Positions 26,978 to 37,015 of a DNA stretch of 50,994 bases are shown in pieces. Both the position numbers and the translations under genes were made by a program. The stretch is taken from NCBI RefSeq assembly GCF_029991245.1, contig NZ_JAIVFO010000012.1:1-50994 (forward strand). Direction: 5' to 3'. Numbering within the stretch: the first letter of the stretch is position 1; every line of letters starts with the position of its first letter. The notes under the pieces were generated by a model. That model was not told the DNA's origin. It made no database searches and saw only the letters and a program-made list of their open reading frames with translations. This stretch comes from Xanthobacter autotrophicus. Its GTDB lineage: Bacteria; Pseudomonadota; Alphaproteobacteria; Rhizobiales; Xanthobacteraceae.

Positions 26978-28096
26978 ATGACCAATATGTCGCGCGCCCG
27001 TGCCGTCCGCATCGCTTCGCTGCTGTTGCTCGGCCTCCTCTCCTCGTCCGTTGCGCGGGCGCAGGAAGGCGGCATTCCGGTGGGCGTCGTTCCCGCTGAA
27101 CTCAAGCCCGTCTCCGACGCCATGGAGTTCGTCGGTCGCGTGGAGGCGCCGGAACGGGTGGAGATCCGGGCCCGGGTGAAGGGCATGCTGGAAGCCGTCC
27201 TGTTCAAGGAAGGCGAGACGGTGAAAGAGGGCGCGCCGCTCTATCGCATCGAGAAGCCCCTGTTCCAGGCCGACGTGCAGCAGGCGGAAGGCGACGTGGA
27301 GCGGGCCAAGGCCGCCCTCAGCCTCGCCAAGATCCAGCGCGAGCGGGCCGAGGAACTGGTCGCCAAGAATGCCGGCACGGTGGTGGCCCGCGACCAGGCG
27401 GTGGCGAACGAGGAATCCTCCACCGGTGCCCTGCTGTCGGCCGAGGCGGCGCTCAACACCACCAAGATCAATCTCGGCTACACCGACATCGTCTCGCCCA
27501 TCACCGGCCGCATCGGCCGCTCGGCGGTCACCCGCGGCCACATCGTGGGGCCGGACAGCGGCGTGCTCGCCACCGTGGTGAGCCAGGACCCCATGTACGT
27601 CACCTTCCCGGTGAGCCAGCGCGACTATCTGGAAGCGCAGAAGGACGAGGGGAAGATGGACCTCGCCAGCGTGGAGGTGCGCATCAAGTTCGCCGACGGC
27701 ACGGTCTATGGCGAGGTGGGGCGGGTGAATTTCGTCGACGTCTCGGTCAATCGCACCACCGACACCATGATCCTGCGCGCCGATGTGCCCAACCCCGCCG
27801 GCAAGCTGGTGGACGGCCAGTTGGTCCGCGTGGAGCTGAAGGCCGGGACACCGGAGGAGCGGGTGGTGATCCCGCAGGCGGCGCTGATCGCCGACCAGGC
27901 CGGCATCTATGTGTTCGTGGTGGAGAACGGCAAGGCGGTGGTGCGCCGGGTGAAGACCGGCGGCACCCAGGGGCCGAACATCATCGTCACCGACGGGGTA
28001 AAGGCCGGCGAACCGGTGATCGTGGAGGGCTTCGAGAGCCTGAAGCCCGGAATAGCAGTACGAGCGACCCCGACGGCCATCGGCCTGAAAGGCTGA
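26978..28096 (+). CDS. RND efflux periplasmic adaptor (MexE/AcrA-like)
   Basis: This 372-aa membrane-fusion protein links the inner-membrane pump to an outer-membrane channel. A signal peptide (SLLLLGLLSSSVARA) precedes a barrel/lipoyl half (VEIRARVKGMLEAVLFKEGETVKEGAPLYRI), a short alpha-hairpin at about 90-150, the second lipoyl half (GYTDIVSPITGRIGRSAVTRGHIVG) and beta-barrel and membrane-proximal domains. It lacks an obvious lipobox. ATG 26978 has GAAGG upstream; a second ATG is three codons on. The pump gene starts 4 bp after its stop. Confidence 0.92.
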   Translation: MTNMSRARAVRIASLLLLGLLSSSVARAQEGGIPVGVVPAELKPVSDAMEFVGRVEAPERVEIRARVKGMLEAVLFKEGETVKEGAPLYRIEKPLFQADVQQAEGDVERAKAALSLAKIQRERAEELVAKNAGTVVARDQAVANEESSTGALLSAEAALNTTKINLGYTDIVSPITGRIGRSAVTRGHIVGPDSGVLATVVSQDPMYVTFPVSQRDYLEAQKDEGKMDLASVEVRIKFADGTVYGEVGRVNFVDVSVNRTTDTMILRADVPNPAGKLVDGQLVRVELKAGTPEERVVIPQAALIADQAGIYVFVVENGKAVVRRVKTGGTQGPNIIVTDGVKAGEPVIVEGFESLKPGIAVRATPTAIGLKG

Positions 28097-28099
28097 GCC

Positions 28100-31000
28100 A
28101 TGCTCTCTTCCGTCTTCGTCGACCGTCCGCGGCTCGCCATCGTCATCGCCATCGTCACGGTGATCGCCGGCCTGCTCTCGCTGCTGGCCATTCCGGTGGC
28201 GCAGTATCCCGATATCATCCCGCCGCAGGTGTCGGTGACCACCGCCTATCCCGGCGCCTCCGCCGAAGTGGTGGATTCCACCATCGCCCAGCCCATCGAG
28301 GCGCAGGTGGTGGGCGTGGACAAGCTCATCTACATGAAGAGCGTGTCCGGCGACGACGGAAGCTATTCGCTCACCGGCTCGTTTGAACTCGGCACCGATC
28401 CGGACATCAACACCGTCAACATGAACAACCGTGTCCAGGTGGCGCTGTCCAAGCTGCCGGACGATGTGAAGCGCCAGGGCGTGGTGGTGAAGAAGAAGTC
28501 GTCGGCGCTGCTCGGCGTGCTGGCCATTTCTTCGCCGAAGGGGACCTGGGACCCGCTCTATATCTCCAATTACGTCACCATCAACATCCTCGACGAGCTG
28601 AAAAGCATTCCGGGCGTGGGCGACGCCTCCCTCTGGGGGCCGCAGGACTATGCCGTCCGCGCCTGGGTGAAGACCGATCGCCTCACCGGCCTCGGCCTCA
28701 CCACCGAGGACATCGTCGGCGCCATCCGCGCCCAGAACATCCAGGCGGCGGTGGGCCGCATCGGCGCGCGGCCCGTCTCCGACGACCAGCAGCTGCAGCT
28801 GAACCTGCGCACCAAGGGCCGGCTGTCCAGCATGGAGGACTTCGAGAAGATCGTCCTGCGCACCAATGAGGACGGCTCGGTGCTGCGCCTCGGCGACGTG
28901 GCGCGACTGGAGCTGGGTGCGGCCAACCTCGACCGCGAAACCCTGTTCAACGGCGGCCCGGCGGCGGTGCTGGCGCTCTACCAGTCGCCCGGCGCCAACG
29001 CCATCACCACGATCAACGCCATCCGCACGCGCATGGGTGAGCTGTCGAAGGCCTTCCCCGAGGACCTCGCCTGGAAGGTCACCTACGACCCCACCTCCTT
29101 CGTGGTCGAGACCATCCACGAGGTGCAGAAGACGCTGATCGAGGCGTTCATCCTCGTGGTGATCGTGGTCTACCTCTTTCTCGGCAGCTTCCGGGCCACT
29201 TTGATCCCGACGCTGGCGGTGCCGGTGAGCCTCATCGGCACCTTCATCGTGCTCAATGCCATCGGCTATTCGGCGAACTCGGTGTCGCTGCTGGCCATCG
29301 TGCTCGCCATCGGCATCGTGGTGGATGACGCCATCGTGGTGGTGGAGAACGTCGAGCGCATGATGGAGGAGCATCCCGAGCTTTCCCCCGCCGAGGCCAC
29401 GAAGCGGGCCATGGCGGAAATCACCGCGCCCATCATCGCCATCACTCTCGTGCTGCTCTCCGTGTTCGTGCCGGTCGCCTTCATTCCCGGCATCTCCGGC
29501 GAGCTGTTCCGCCAGTTCGCGGTGACGGTGGCGGTGGCCATGTTCCTGTCGGCCATCAACGCACTCACCCTCTCGCCCGCGCTCTGCGCCATCCTGCTGA
29601 AGCCCGCCCATGGGCCGAAGAAGGGACCCATCGGCTATGTCATGCGCGGCATCGACAAGGTGCGCGATGCCTATGGCGCGGCGGTGGCGCGCATCGTGCG
29701 CTTCTCGCTCATCGGGCTGGTGTGCGTGTTCGTGGCCTCCGGCGGCATCTTCGCCCTGTCGAAGATGACCCCCACCGGCTTCCTGCCCGAGGACGACCAG
29801 GGCGCCTTCTTCGTGGTGGTGCAACTGCCCGGCGGCGCGTCCGTGGGCCGCACCACGGAGGTGATCCGCAAGGCCGAGGCGTTGTTGAAGGAAGAGCACA
29901 CGGTGGAGGATTTCACCTCCGTCATCGGCCTCAACTTCATCGACAACTATTCCCAGCCCAACGCCGCCTTCATCGTCGTCACGCTGAAGCCGTTCGAGGA
30001 ACGGCACGGCGCGGAGAACGGCACCGCCGCCATCCTCTCCCGGCTCGGACCGAAGATGCGCGGCATCTCCGGCGGCACGGTGGTACCGCTGGCGCCGCCG
30101 CCCATCGTCGGCCTCGGCACCGGCGGCGGCTTCAGCTTCGTGCTGCAGGACCTGCGGGCCGGGGACCCGAAGGCGCTGGCGCAGGTGCTGCGCGGCCTGC
30201 TGGTGGCGGCCAACCAGGACCCGCGCCTGGCCCGCGTCTTCTCCACCTATTCCGCGTCCAATCCCTCGATCCAGCTCGACATCGACCGGGACAAGGCCCA
30301 GGTGCTCGGCGTGCCGCTGGACAGCGTGTTCCAGGCGCTCCAGACCTCGCTCGGCGGGCTCTATGTGAACGACATGAACCTCTACGGCCGCACCTGGCAG
30401 GTCCAGGTGCAGGCCGAGGCGGAGGATCGAAAGGACATCGACGACATCTACCGCATCCATGTGCGCAACAACAAAGGCGAGATGATCCCGCTGCGCTCCA
30501 TCGTGGAGGTACGGGTGGAGGTCGGCCCGCCGGCGCTGATCCGCTACAACAACAAGCGGGCGGTGACGGTGCAGGGCGCGCCGGCGGAAGGCGTCTCCTC
30601 CGGACAGGCGCTCGCGGCCATGGACGAGGTGGCGGCGAAAACCCTGCCGCAGGGCTTCTCCGGCGCGTGGACGGACACCTCGTTCCAGGAGAAGCGGGCG
30701 GAGGGCAAGACCGGGATGATCCTCGCCTTCGCCGTGCTGTTCGCCTTCCTGTTCCTGGTGGCGCTCTATGAGAGCTGGTCGATCCCGGTGCCGGTGCTGC
30801 TGTCCGTCACCGTGGGCATGCTGGGGGCGTTCGCGGCCATCGTCATCGGCCGGCTCACCCTCGACCTCTACGGCCAGATCGGCATGATCGTGCTCATCGG
30901 CCTCGCGGCCAAGAACGGCATCCTCATCGTCGAGTTCGCCAAGGAGCGGCGCGAGCACGGGGAGGATCTCCTGCAGGCCGCCACCGAGGGCTCGCGCCTC

Positions 31001-31261
31001 AGGTTCCGTCCGGTGATGATGACGTCGCTCGCCTTCATCCTCGGCCTCTATCCGCTGGTGGTGGCGACGGGGGCGGCGCAGATGGCGCGGCAGAACGTGG
31101 GCACGCCGGTGTTCGGCGGCATGATCGCCGCGTCCTTCCTCGGCATCTTCGTCATTCCGCCGCTCTACGTGCTGTTCCAGGGCATCCGCGAGAAGCTGCG
31201 CCCCAGCACACGGCCGAAGGCGCAACCGGCGCCCGACGCCCCCGCCGCCCACGCGGACTGA
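28100..31261 (+). CDS. RND multidrug efflux pump, HAE1 family
   Basis: This 1053-aa AcrB/MexF-type proton-driven inner-membrane transporter is complete. It starts [19 protein letters not shown], has [22 protein letters not shown], and carries the proton-relay Asp pair in [18 protein letters not shown] (TM4) and the Lys in [17 protein letters not shown] (TM10). Porter-domain segments such as [16 protein letters not shown] and [15 protein letters not shown] are intact. No outer-membrane factor is encoded nearby, so a TolC-like channel must come from elsewhere. The C-terminus is Pro/Ala-rich. A 1448-codon open frame on the opposite strand is a GC-bias shadow. Confidence 0.96.
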   Translation: MLSSVFVDRPRLAIVIAIVTVIAGLLSLLAIPVAQYPDIIPPQVSVTTAYPGASAEVVDSTIAQPIEAQVVGVDKLIYMKSVSGDDGSYSLTGSFELGTDPDINTVNMNNRVQVALSKLPDDVKRQGVVVKKKSSALLGVLAISSPKGTWDPLYISNYVTINILDELKSIPGVGDASLWGPQDYAVRAWVKTDRLTGLGLTTEDIVGAIRAQNIQAAVGRIGARPVSDDQQLQLNLRTKGRLSSMEDFEKIVLRTNEDGSVLRLGDVARLELGAANLDRETLFNGGPAAVLALYQSPGANAITTINAIRTRMGELSKAFPEDLAWKVTYDPTSFVVETIHEVQKTLIEAFILVVIVVYLFLGSFRATLIPTLAVPVSLIGTFIVLNAIGYSANSVSLLAIVLAIGIVVDDAIVVVENVERMMEEHPELSPAEATKRAMAEITAPIIAITLVLLSVFVPVAFIPGISGELFRQFAVTVAVAMFLSAINALTLSPALCAILLKPAHGPKKGPIGYVMRGIDKVRDAYGAAVARIVRFSLIGLVCVFVASGGIFALSKMTPTGFLPEDDQGAFFVVVQLPGGASVGRTTEVIRKAEALLKEEHTVEDFTSVIGLNFIDNYSQPNAAFIVVTLKPFEERHGAENGTAAILSRLGPKMRGISGGTVVPLAPPPIVGLGTGGGFSFVLQDLRAGDPKALAQVLRGLLVAANQDPRLARVFSTYSASNPSIQLDIDRDKAQVLGVPLDSVFQALQTSLGGLYVNDMNLYGRTWQVQVQAEAEDRKDIDDIYRIHVRNNKGEMIPLRSIVEVRVEVGPPALIRYNNKRAVTVQGAPAEGVSSGQALAAMDEVAAKTLPQGFSGAWTDTSFQEKRAEGKTGMILAFAVLFAFLFLVALYESWSIPVPVLLSVTVGMLGAFAAIVIGRLTLDLYGQIGMIVLIGLAAKNGILIVEFAKERREHGEDLLQAATEGSRLRFRPVMMTSLAFILGLYPLVVATGAAQMARQNVGTPVFGGMIAASFLGIFVIPPLYVLFQGIREKLRPSTRPKAQPAPDAPAAHAD

Positions 31262-31291
31262 GGCAGGTGCGCGGTGGTTTGGCCCGCGCGC

Positions 31292-33490
31292 TCAGAACGT
31301 CATGCGCGCCGAGAGCGTGGCTTCCAGCGGGTCGCCGATGGTGTTGCCCAGATTGTTGGTGGTCTGGGACGACGTGTAATAGGTGGTATCGAACAGGTTC
31401 TTCACGTTGATCTGCACCGTGAGCGGGCGCTCGGCGGCGATGGTGTAGGCCACCATGGCGTCGAACACCACGTAGGCGGGCAGCCAGTAGGTGTTGGCCG
31501 GCACCCCCGGCGCCGCGCTGCGGCCATGGAAGCCGCCGCCCACCTTCAAGGTGTTGTCGCCCCACACCTTGCCGAAATCATAGGTGGTGAACAGGGAATA
31601 GGTGTGGCGCGCCACGTTGGCGGGGGTCTTGCCGGCATATTGCACGTCTTCAACGATCACCGCATCGGTATAGCCGTAGCTGGCAATGATGTTGATCTTG
31701 TCGGTCACCGCGCCGGCGATGTCGAACTCCAGGCCCTTTGAGCGCACCTTGCCGGCGGTCTTGGCATAGCTCTCGCCATTGATGACCTCGGTGTAAAGCA
31801 CGTTCTCCTTCTCGATGTTGAAGAGCGCTGCCGTGCCGGTGAGGCCCTTGAACAGCTCGAACTTCACGCCCGCCTCGTAGGACACGCCGGTCTCGGGATC
31901 CAGCGCCCCGATATGGTCGGCGATGGAACTCTGCGGCATGAAGGAGGTGGAATAATTGGCGTACAGGGACAGCTTGTCCGTGGCCTTGTAGACGATGCCC
32001 GCCCGGGGCATGAAGGCGCCGCCCTCGGCATCGGTGTTCAGGTTGAAGGGCCGGCCCTTGCCCGCCATCTGGGTGTAGTATTGGTAGCTGGCGCCGGCCA
32101 CCAGGATCCACTGGTCGGTCAGGTAGAAGGCGTCCTGGGCGTAGCCGTTGTAGAGCGTCTGCTGGATGGTCTGGTCGCTGTCCGCCGCCGACACGGTGGT
32201 GCACAGGGGCAGCGCGCCATAGACCGGGGCATAGATATTGAAGCCCTTCTGGTTCTTGCAGCGGAGCATGTCCGTGCGCAGCAGGTCGTAGTCGTTGTAG
32301 GCGACGCCGAACAGCAGCTCGTTCCTGAAGCCGGCAATGTCCGCGCGGCCGCTGAGATCGGCGCGCACATTGTTGTCGGTCTGGGTGGAACCCTGGGTGG
32401 CATCGGACCTGCGGGTGAGGATGCCCGTGGCGGGCTCATAGGCGATCACCCGGGCCTGGTTGTCGGAATAGGTGTCCTGGCTCCAGGCGTAGTTCACCTT
32501 GAGCTTCCAGGCGTCGTTGAAATCGTGTTCCACGCTGGCGAGGAACAGGTCGGAATCGCCCTGGGTGACGTTGTATTTCTCGTCAAACCGCGTGCGCCGG
32601 TCCACCGGCACCGCCTTGCCGGTCCCCAGATCGAAGATGGTGCCGCGGTCGAACGGCACGGCGTAGTCGCGGTGGGTGTAGGAGACGTTCACCGCCGTGC
32701 TGTCGCCATACCATGCGAGGGCAGGGGAGATCAGGGTCTGCTCGGTCTCGCCGAAATTGCGCCAATAGTTGGTGTCCTGCATCTCGCCGATGAGCCGGTA
32801 GGCGAAATTCGTCCCGGCGATGGGGCCGGTGATGTCGAAATCGCCCCAGCTGCCGCCGAAGCTGGTGAGCGAGCCGGACAGGCTGCCGCCGAACGTCTCC
32901 TGCGGCCGCTTGGTGATGACGTTGATGATGCCGCCCGGCTCCTGGATGCCGTAGAGGGTGGAGGCCGGGCCCTTCAGCACTTCCACCCGGTCGGTGGTGG
33001 CATTGAAGCTGCGCGGCAGCACCGTGCGCAGGCCGTTGGTCAGCACGCCGCCGTCGCGGTTGTCGCCGAAGCCGCGGCGGATGAAGGCGTCCTGCGTGCC
33101 GCCCAGCGTGTTGGCCTGGGTGATGTTGCTGATATTGGCCAGCACCTGGTCGAGGGTGCGGGCGTTCTGGTCGAGGATGACCTCCTGGGTCACCACGTTC
33201 ACCGCCGCCGGAATGTCGAGGATCGGCATTTGCGTGAGCGTGGCGGTGGAGGTGGCGACGGGCTGATAGCCCACCACCACCCCTTCGCCATGCTCGGCCT
33301 GCACCTGGACGGTGGGCAGCTCGGTATTGTCCTGCGCTTGGGTGTTCTGCGCCGGCTTCCCGGCCTGCGGTGCCGTCTGGGCGAAAGCGAGGCCGGAAGC
33401 GGCGGTGAGCTGCAGGAGGCCCATGGCCGAAGCCGCGAGATGCCGACGAAGAGGATGCCGGCAAAGCCGCTGCGCTGCATGTGAAGACAT
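31292..33490 (-). CDS. TonB-dependent siderophore receptor
   Basis: This 732-aa outer-membrane receptor has a signal peptide of about 38 residues (AASGLAFAQ), a probable TonB box near ELPTVQVQAE, and a plug with IPAAVNVVTQEVI, DAFIRRGFGDNRDGGVLTNGLR and DRVEVLKGPASTLYGIQEPGGIINVITKRP. A 22-strand barrel follows, ending in the usual terminal Phe (EATLSARMTF). It fits the FhuA/FpvA class for ferric hydroxamate or mixed siderophores. ATG 33490 follows GGGTAGGG. It is divergent from an Fe-chelate ABC importer, so the two form one uptake system. The ligand is unknown. Confidence 0.92.
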   Translation of the reverse strand: MSSHAAQRLCRHPLRRHLAASAMGLLQLTAASGLAFAQTAPQAGKPAQNTQAQDNTELPTVQVQAEHGEGVVVGYQPVATSTATLTQMPILDIPAAVNVVTQEVILDQNARTLDQVLANISNITQANTLGGTQDAFIRRGFGDNRDGGVLTNGLRTVLPRSFNATTDRVEVLKGPASTLYGIQEPGGIINVITKRPQETFGGSLSGSLTSFGGSWGDFDITGPIAGTNFAYRLIGEMQDTNYWRNFGETEQTLISPALAWYGDSTAVNVSYTHRDYAVPFDRGTIFDLGTGKAVPVDRRTRFDEKYNVTQGDSDLFLASVEHDFNDAWKLKVNYAWSQDTYSDNQARVIAYEPATGILTRRSDATQGSTQTDNNVRADLSGRADIAGFRNELLFGVAYNDYDLLRTDMLRCKNQKGFNIYAPVYGALPLCTTVSAADSDQTIQQTLYNGYAQDAFYLTDQWILVAGASYQYYTQMAGKGRPFNLNTDAEGGAFMPRAGIVYKATDKLSLYANYSTSFMPQSSIADHIGALDPETGVSYEAGVKFELFKGLTGTAALFNIEKENVLYTEVINGESYAKTAGKVRSKGLEFDIAGAVTDKINIIASYGYTDAVIVEDVQYAGKTPANVARHTYSLFTTYDFGKVWGDNTLKVGGGFHGRSAAPGVPANTYWLPAYVVFDAMVAYTIAAERPLTVQINVKNLFDTTYYTSSQTTNNLGNTIGDPLEATLSARMTF

Positions 33491-33973
33491 CTGACCCTAC
33501 CCCAAACCTGATCCCGCCATCGCCCGGCCGCTACCCAGGGCGATGGCCTGAAGCCGTGGTCCCGCCGCGGCGGGCGCCAGCCCTGAGTTTTGGGTGATCG
33601 CTGTAGTAGTAAAATCTGGAAATGATCTAATAGTCCCGCGAACGATGATTGATCATTCCTCAAAACAGATACAAACTGAAGATGCGAACTGGCACATAGG
33701 CTACATTCGCATCCAGGAATGGTGGTGACGCGGGGATTGTCTGGTTACGAACAATGTCATTTCAGAAATAGAATAATTTGAAAGTAGCCTGAATTGATCG
33801 CGCCATGGATTTGAAAGGGCGATAATCAAAAAGGTTTATCGTATTTTTCTGTACGCCGCCGTTTGACTGCTACAGCCCTGTGACCGACTGAGTCCCATGA
33901 CGGAGGCCCGGGCCATGGGCTCGCCTGACCGCCCCGCCGTGGCGCGGAGCAAGGCTCTTCAAGGAAGACCCGA
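33491..33973. other. Divergent control region, receptor / ABC importer
   Basis: This 483-bp gap without a credible gene is strongly AT-rich from about 33590 to 33850 against the GC-rich flanks. It contains the 12-bp palindrome ATGATTGATCAT (33645-33656), GATAATCAAAAAGGTTTATC-like repeats at 33820-33840 and several TATAAT-like hexamers. Iron-responsive control is expected. I could not find a clear Fur, RirA or Irr consensus. A small frame at 33897-34091 overlaps the ATPase gene and is discounted. Confidence 0.55.
33645..33656. promoter_or_regulatory. Palindrome ATGATTGATCAT, candidate iron-response operator
   Basis: A perfect 5-bp inverted repeat (ATGAT/ATCAT) around TG in the AT-rich part of the receptor promoter region, about 155 bp upstream of the receptor start. 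The assigned regulator type is unknown. Confidence 0.35.
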
Positions 33974-34861
33974 GTGTTCGAGACCGCCATCCGTGAACCC
34001 GCCAGCCCCTGCCGCAACCCGGCGGTGGAGGCCGCGCGGGGCCACGGCGGGTCGGACGGGTCGGCGCCCCGGCTCGCAGTCGACTCCCTGAAAGCCGGCT
34101 GGGGCCACACGGTCGTGGTGGATGACGTGTCGTTTTCGGTGCGCGCCGGCCGGATGACTGCGCTCATCGGGCCCAACGGCTCGGGCAAGTCCACGCTGTT
34201 GTCGGTCATGGCGCGGCTGCTGAAGCCGCTCGGCGGCGCGGTCCATCTCGACGGGCGCTCCATCCACCATCTGCCCACGCGCGCCCTGGCCCGCGACCTC
34301 GGCATCCTGCCCCAGAGCCCGCTGGTGCCGGAGGGGCTCACCGTGTTCGATCTCGTCTCCCGCGGCCGCTACCCCCACCAGGGATTTCTCAGCCAGTGGA
34401 GCGAACGGGATGACGCGGCGGTGGAGACCGCCATGCGCCTCACCGGCACGCTGGATTTCGCCCGCACCCCGGTGGAGGCATTGTCGGGCGGCCAGCGCCA
34501 GCGTTGCTGGATCGCCATGGCCATGGCGCAGGACACCAGGGTGATCCTGCTGGACGAGCCCACCACCTTCCTCGACCTGCGCTATCAGGTGGAGGTGCTG
34601 GACCTGCTGCACCGCCTCACCCGCGAGCACGGGCGCACCGTGGTCGCCGTCCTGCACGACCTGAACATGGCCCTGGCCTATGCCGACACGGTGCTGTGCC
34701 TGAAGGACGGGCGCATTCGCGCCAAGGTCGAGGACGGCGCCGGCCTCACACCCGCCCAGATCGCCGATTTGTTCGGCGTGGCGGTGGTGGCGGTGGAAAA
34801 CCCGATTACCGGCAAGCCGGTCTTCATCCCGCTCGCCGCCGTGTCGGGGGCGACGCCGTGA
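33974..34861 (+). CDS. Fe-siderophore ABC importer, ATP-binding protein
   Basis: A 295-aa FecE/FhuC-type ATPase. Walker A is GPNGSGKS at 66-73, the Q-loop near ILPQSPL, the signature LSGGQRQR at 170-177, Walker B ILLDEPT at 191-197 and the H-loop His at 228. An N-terminal extension of about 30 residues precedes the domain. GTG 33974 follows AAGGAAG. Its stop overlaps the GTG of the first permease. It powers the import of ferric chelates across the inner membrane. Confidence 0.94.
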   Translation: MFETAIREPASPCRNPAVEAARGHGGSDGSAPRLAVDSLKAGWGHTVVVDDVSFSVRAGRMTALIGPNGSGKSTLLSVMARLLKPLGGAVHLDGRSIHHLPTRALARDLGILPQSPLVPEGLTVFDLVSRGRYPHQGFLSQWSERDDAAVETAMRLTGTLDFARTPVEALSGGQRQRCWIAMAMAQDTRVILLDEPTTFLDLRYQVEVLDLLHRLTREHGRTVVAVLHDLNMALAYADTVLCLKDGRIRAKVEDGAGLTPAQIADLFGVAVVAVENPITGKPVFIPLAAVSGATP

Positions 34862-35922
34862 CCCTCGCGCCGACCGCGCCTGCCTCCATGCCCGCCCGCA
34901 GCTTCGCCCGTCGCGCGCGCCCCCTCGCTGCGACGGCGGTGCTTCTGGCGCTCCTCGGGGCACTCGCGGTGGCCCATCTCGGCGCCGGCGCGCGGCCGAT
35001 CACGCCGGGCACGGTGATCGAGGCGCTGGTGGCGTTCGATCCCGACAGCTTCGACCACAAGGTGGTGGTGGAGCTGCGACTGCTGCGCCTCCTGTGCGGC
35101 CTGCTGGTGGGTGCCGGCCTTGGCCTCACCGGGGCGCTGCTGCAGAGCATCACCCGGAATCCCCTGGGGGAGCCCCATATTCTGGGGCTGAACGCGGGGG
35201 CGGCGCTGGCCGTGGTCTCCACGCTCACCTTGTCGCCCTGGCTGCGAACATGGCTGCCGGCCGAGGCGCTGCTCGCCGCGCGGCCTCTGGTTGCCGCGCT
35301 GGGGGCGGCGGCCCTGTCGGGCCTCGTCATCGCCACCGCATCGGCGGGGCGCACCGGGCTCACGCCCATGAAGGTGACCCTGTGCGGCGTCGCCCTGTCC
35401 GCCTTCGCCGCGTCGCTCACCTCGGCGCAACTGATCCTGGACGACCAGACGCTGGCCACCGTGCGGCTCTGGCTGGCCGGCGACCTCTCCGGCCTGTCCT
35501 ATGGCGCGCTTCAGGCGGCGCTGGTGCCGGCGCTCATCGGCATGGGCCTCGCCTTCGCGCTATCGGGCCGGCTCGACGCGCTGGCGCTGGGCGATGGCGC
35601 GGCGCGGGGCCTCGGCGTCCATGTGGGCCGCACCCGGCTGGCGGGGCTGGCGGCGGCGGGTCTCCTGAGCGGGGCAGCCGTCTCCCTCGCCGGCCCCATC
35701 GGCTTCGTCGGGCTGGTGGTGCCCCATGCGGTGCGCGGCCTCGGCGCCCGCGACATGCGTCTCGCCCTGCCCCTGTGCGCCATGGCCGGGGCAGTGCTGC
35801 TGATCGCGGCCGACCTTGCCGCCCGCATGCTGTTCGCCCCGCGCGAGCTGGCCACCGGGGCGGTGACGGCGCTGGTGGGCGTGCCGGTCTTCATTGCCCT
35901 CGCAAGCCGGAGGCGGAAATGA
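34858..35922 (+). CDS. FecCD-family iron-chelate permease (first)
   Basis: This 354-aa BtuC/FecCD-type permease should have about ten helices. Typical segments are RLLRLLCGLLVGAGLGLTGALLQSITRNPLGEPHILGLNAGAALAVV, VTLCGVALSAFAASLTSAQLIL, RLWLAGDLSGLSYG and GPIGFVGLVVPHAVRGL. GTG 34858 overlaps the ATPase stop (GTGA), indicating coupling. It forms a heterodimer with the next gene product, as in FecC/FecD. Confidence 0.93.
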   Translation: MTLAPTAPASMPARSFARRARPLAATAVLLALLGALAVAHLGAGARPITPGTVIEALVAFDPDSFDHKVVVELRLLRLLCGLLVGAGLGLTGALLQSITRNPLGEPHILGLNAGAALAVVSTLTLSPWLRTWLPAEALLAARPLVAALGAAALSGLVIATASAGRTGLTPMKVTLCGVALSAFAASLTSAQLILDDQTLATVRLWLAGDLSGLSYGALQAALVPALIGMGLAFALSGRLDALALGDGAARGLGVHVGRTRLAGLAAAGLLSGAAVSLAGPIGFVGLVVPHAVRGLGARDMRLALPLCAMAGAVLLIAADLAARMLFAPRELATGAVTALVGVPVFIALASRRRK

Positions 35923-35939
35923 AAAACGCAAGCCGGAGG
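35901..35939 (+). repeat. 13-bp direct repeat supplying the second permease's ribosome site
   Basis: CGCAAGCCGGAGG occurs at 35901-35913, inside the first permease's last codons, and again at 35927-35939, where GGAGG is the Shine-Dalgarno for ATG 35945. Confidence 0.8.
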
Positions 35940-35944
35940 GGACG

Positions 35945-36994
35945 ATGACCTCGCCCGCCCGCGCCGCCGGCTATCGGCGCCTTGCCGCCGGCCCGCTCGC
36001 CCTGCGGTTTCGCCCGCGCGCGGCAGGGATCTCGGTGGCGCTGCTCCTGGCCCTCCTGGCCGCCGGCCTGTTCGCCCTCGGGTCCGGCAGCCTGCCCATG
36101 ACCCTGCCGGAAGTGCTTACAGCGCTCACCCGGAGCGGAGCACGGGCGGAGGCGGTGCAGGTGGTGGACCAGATCCGCCTGCCGCGCGTCCTCATGGCCC
36201 TCCTCGCCGGTGCGGCGCTGGGCCTGTCGGGCGCCGCGATGCAGGCGCTGACGCGCAACGGCCTTGCCGATCCCGGCCTCGTGGGGGTGAAGGAAGGCGC
36301 CAGCGTCGCCGTGCTGGCGCTCATCCTCGCCTTTCCGGCGGTGGATGCGGCGTGGCGGCTGCCGGTGGGCATGGCGGGCGGGCTCGCGGTGGCGCTCGTG
36401 GTCACCGCGCTCGCCCGCGACCTGTCGGGGGTGCGCTTCGTGCTGGTGGGCATCGGCGTGTCGTGGCTGCTGGCGGCGGGGCTGCTGGTCTTCATCACCA
36501 CGGCCGACATCAACGATGTGGAGACCGCCCTGGTCTGGCTCGCCGGCAGCCTGCATGCCGCCGACTGGAGCCTCATCCCGGCGCTGGCCTTCTGGAGCGG
36601 CCTCGGGGCGCTGGTGCTGATCGCCACCGCGCGCGACGCCGACGCGGCGTTGCTGGGCGATGGCGTGGCGCGGGGCCTCGGCGTGCGGCTCAGGACCATG
36701 AAGGCGCTGGGCCTTGCCGCGCCGGTGCTGATGACGGCGGCGGCGGTGTCCTGCGTGGGCAGCCTCGGCTTCGTCGGGCTGATGGCGCCACATATGGCGC
36801 GCTTCCTGGTGGGTGGCGGGCAGGCGGCGGTGCTCACCGCCAGCGCGCTCCTCGGCGCAGTGCTGGTGCTGGCGGCCGACACGGCGGGCCGCCTGCTGTT
36901 CGCGCCGCTCCAGATCCCGGCCGGAGTGGTGATGACGCTGGCGGGCGTGCCCCTCTTTCTCCTGCTGCTGTGGCAGCGCCGCGACCGGCTGTGA
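35945..36994 (+). CDS. FecCD-family iron-chelate permease (second)
   Basis: The second FecCD-type membrane subunit has 349 aa. It contains RLPRVLMALLAGAALGLSGAAMQALTRNGLADPGLVGVKEGASVAV, VLVGIGVSWLLAAGLLVFITTADIND, LVWLAGSLHAADWS and LGFVGLMAPHMARFLVG. ATG 35945 follows GGAGGGG. The Shine-Dalgarno lies in the second copy of a 13-bp repeat whose first copy encodes the C-terminus of the preceding permease. Confidence 0.93.
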   Translation: MTSPARAAGYRRLAAGPLALRFRPRAAGISVALLLALLAAGLFALGSGSLPMTLPEVLTALTRSGARAEAVQVVDQIRLPRVLMALLAGAALGLSGAAMQALTRNGLADPGLVGVKEGASVAVLALILAFPAVDAAWRLPVGMAGGLAVALVVTALARDLSGVRFVLVGIGVSWLLAAGLLVFITTADINDVETALVWLAGSLHAADWSLIPALAFWSGLGALVLIATARDADAALLGDGVARGLGVRLRTMKALGLAAPVLMTAAAVSCVGSLGFVGLMAPHMARFLVGGGQAAVLTASALLGAVLVLAADTAGRLLFAPLQIPAGVVMTLAGVPLFLLLLWQRRDRL

Positions 36995-37015
36995 TCCCCC
37001 GACGAGACCTTGGAC

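Noticed and set aside
26906..31252. 1448-codon open frame on the minus strand opposite the RND adaptor and pump
   Set aside because: Its composition is His/Arg/Ala/Gly-rich low complexity typical of antisense shadows of GC3-rich genes, and the plus-strand products are full-length, motif-complete proteins.
33491..33973. Cobalamin riboswitch upstream of the TonB-dependent receptor
   Set aside because: No B12-box-like sequence was found on the receptor strand; the partner genes look siderophore-type.
33897..34091. 64-codon ORF before the ABC ATPase
   Set aside because: Overlaps the ATPase N-terminus in another frame, has shadow-like Arg/Pro/Ala composition and no homology signal.
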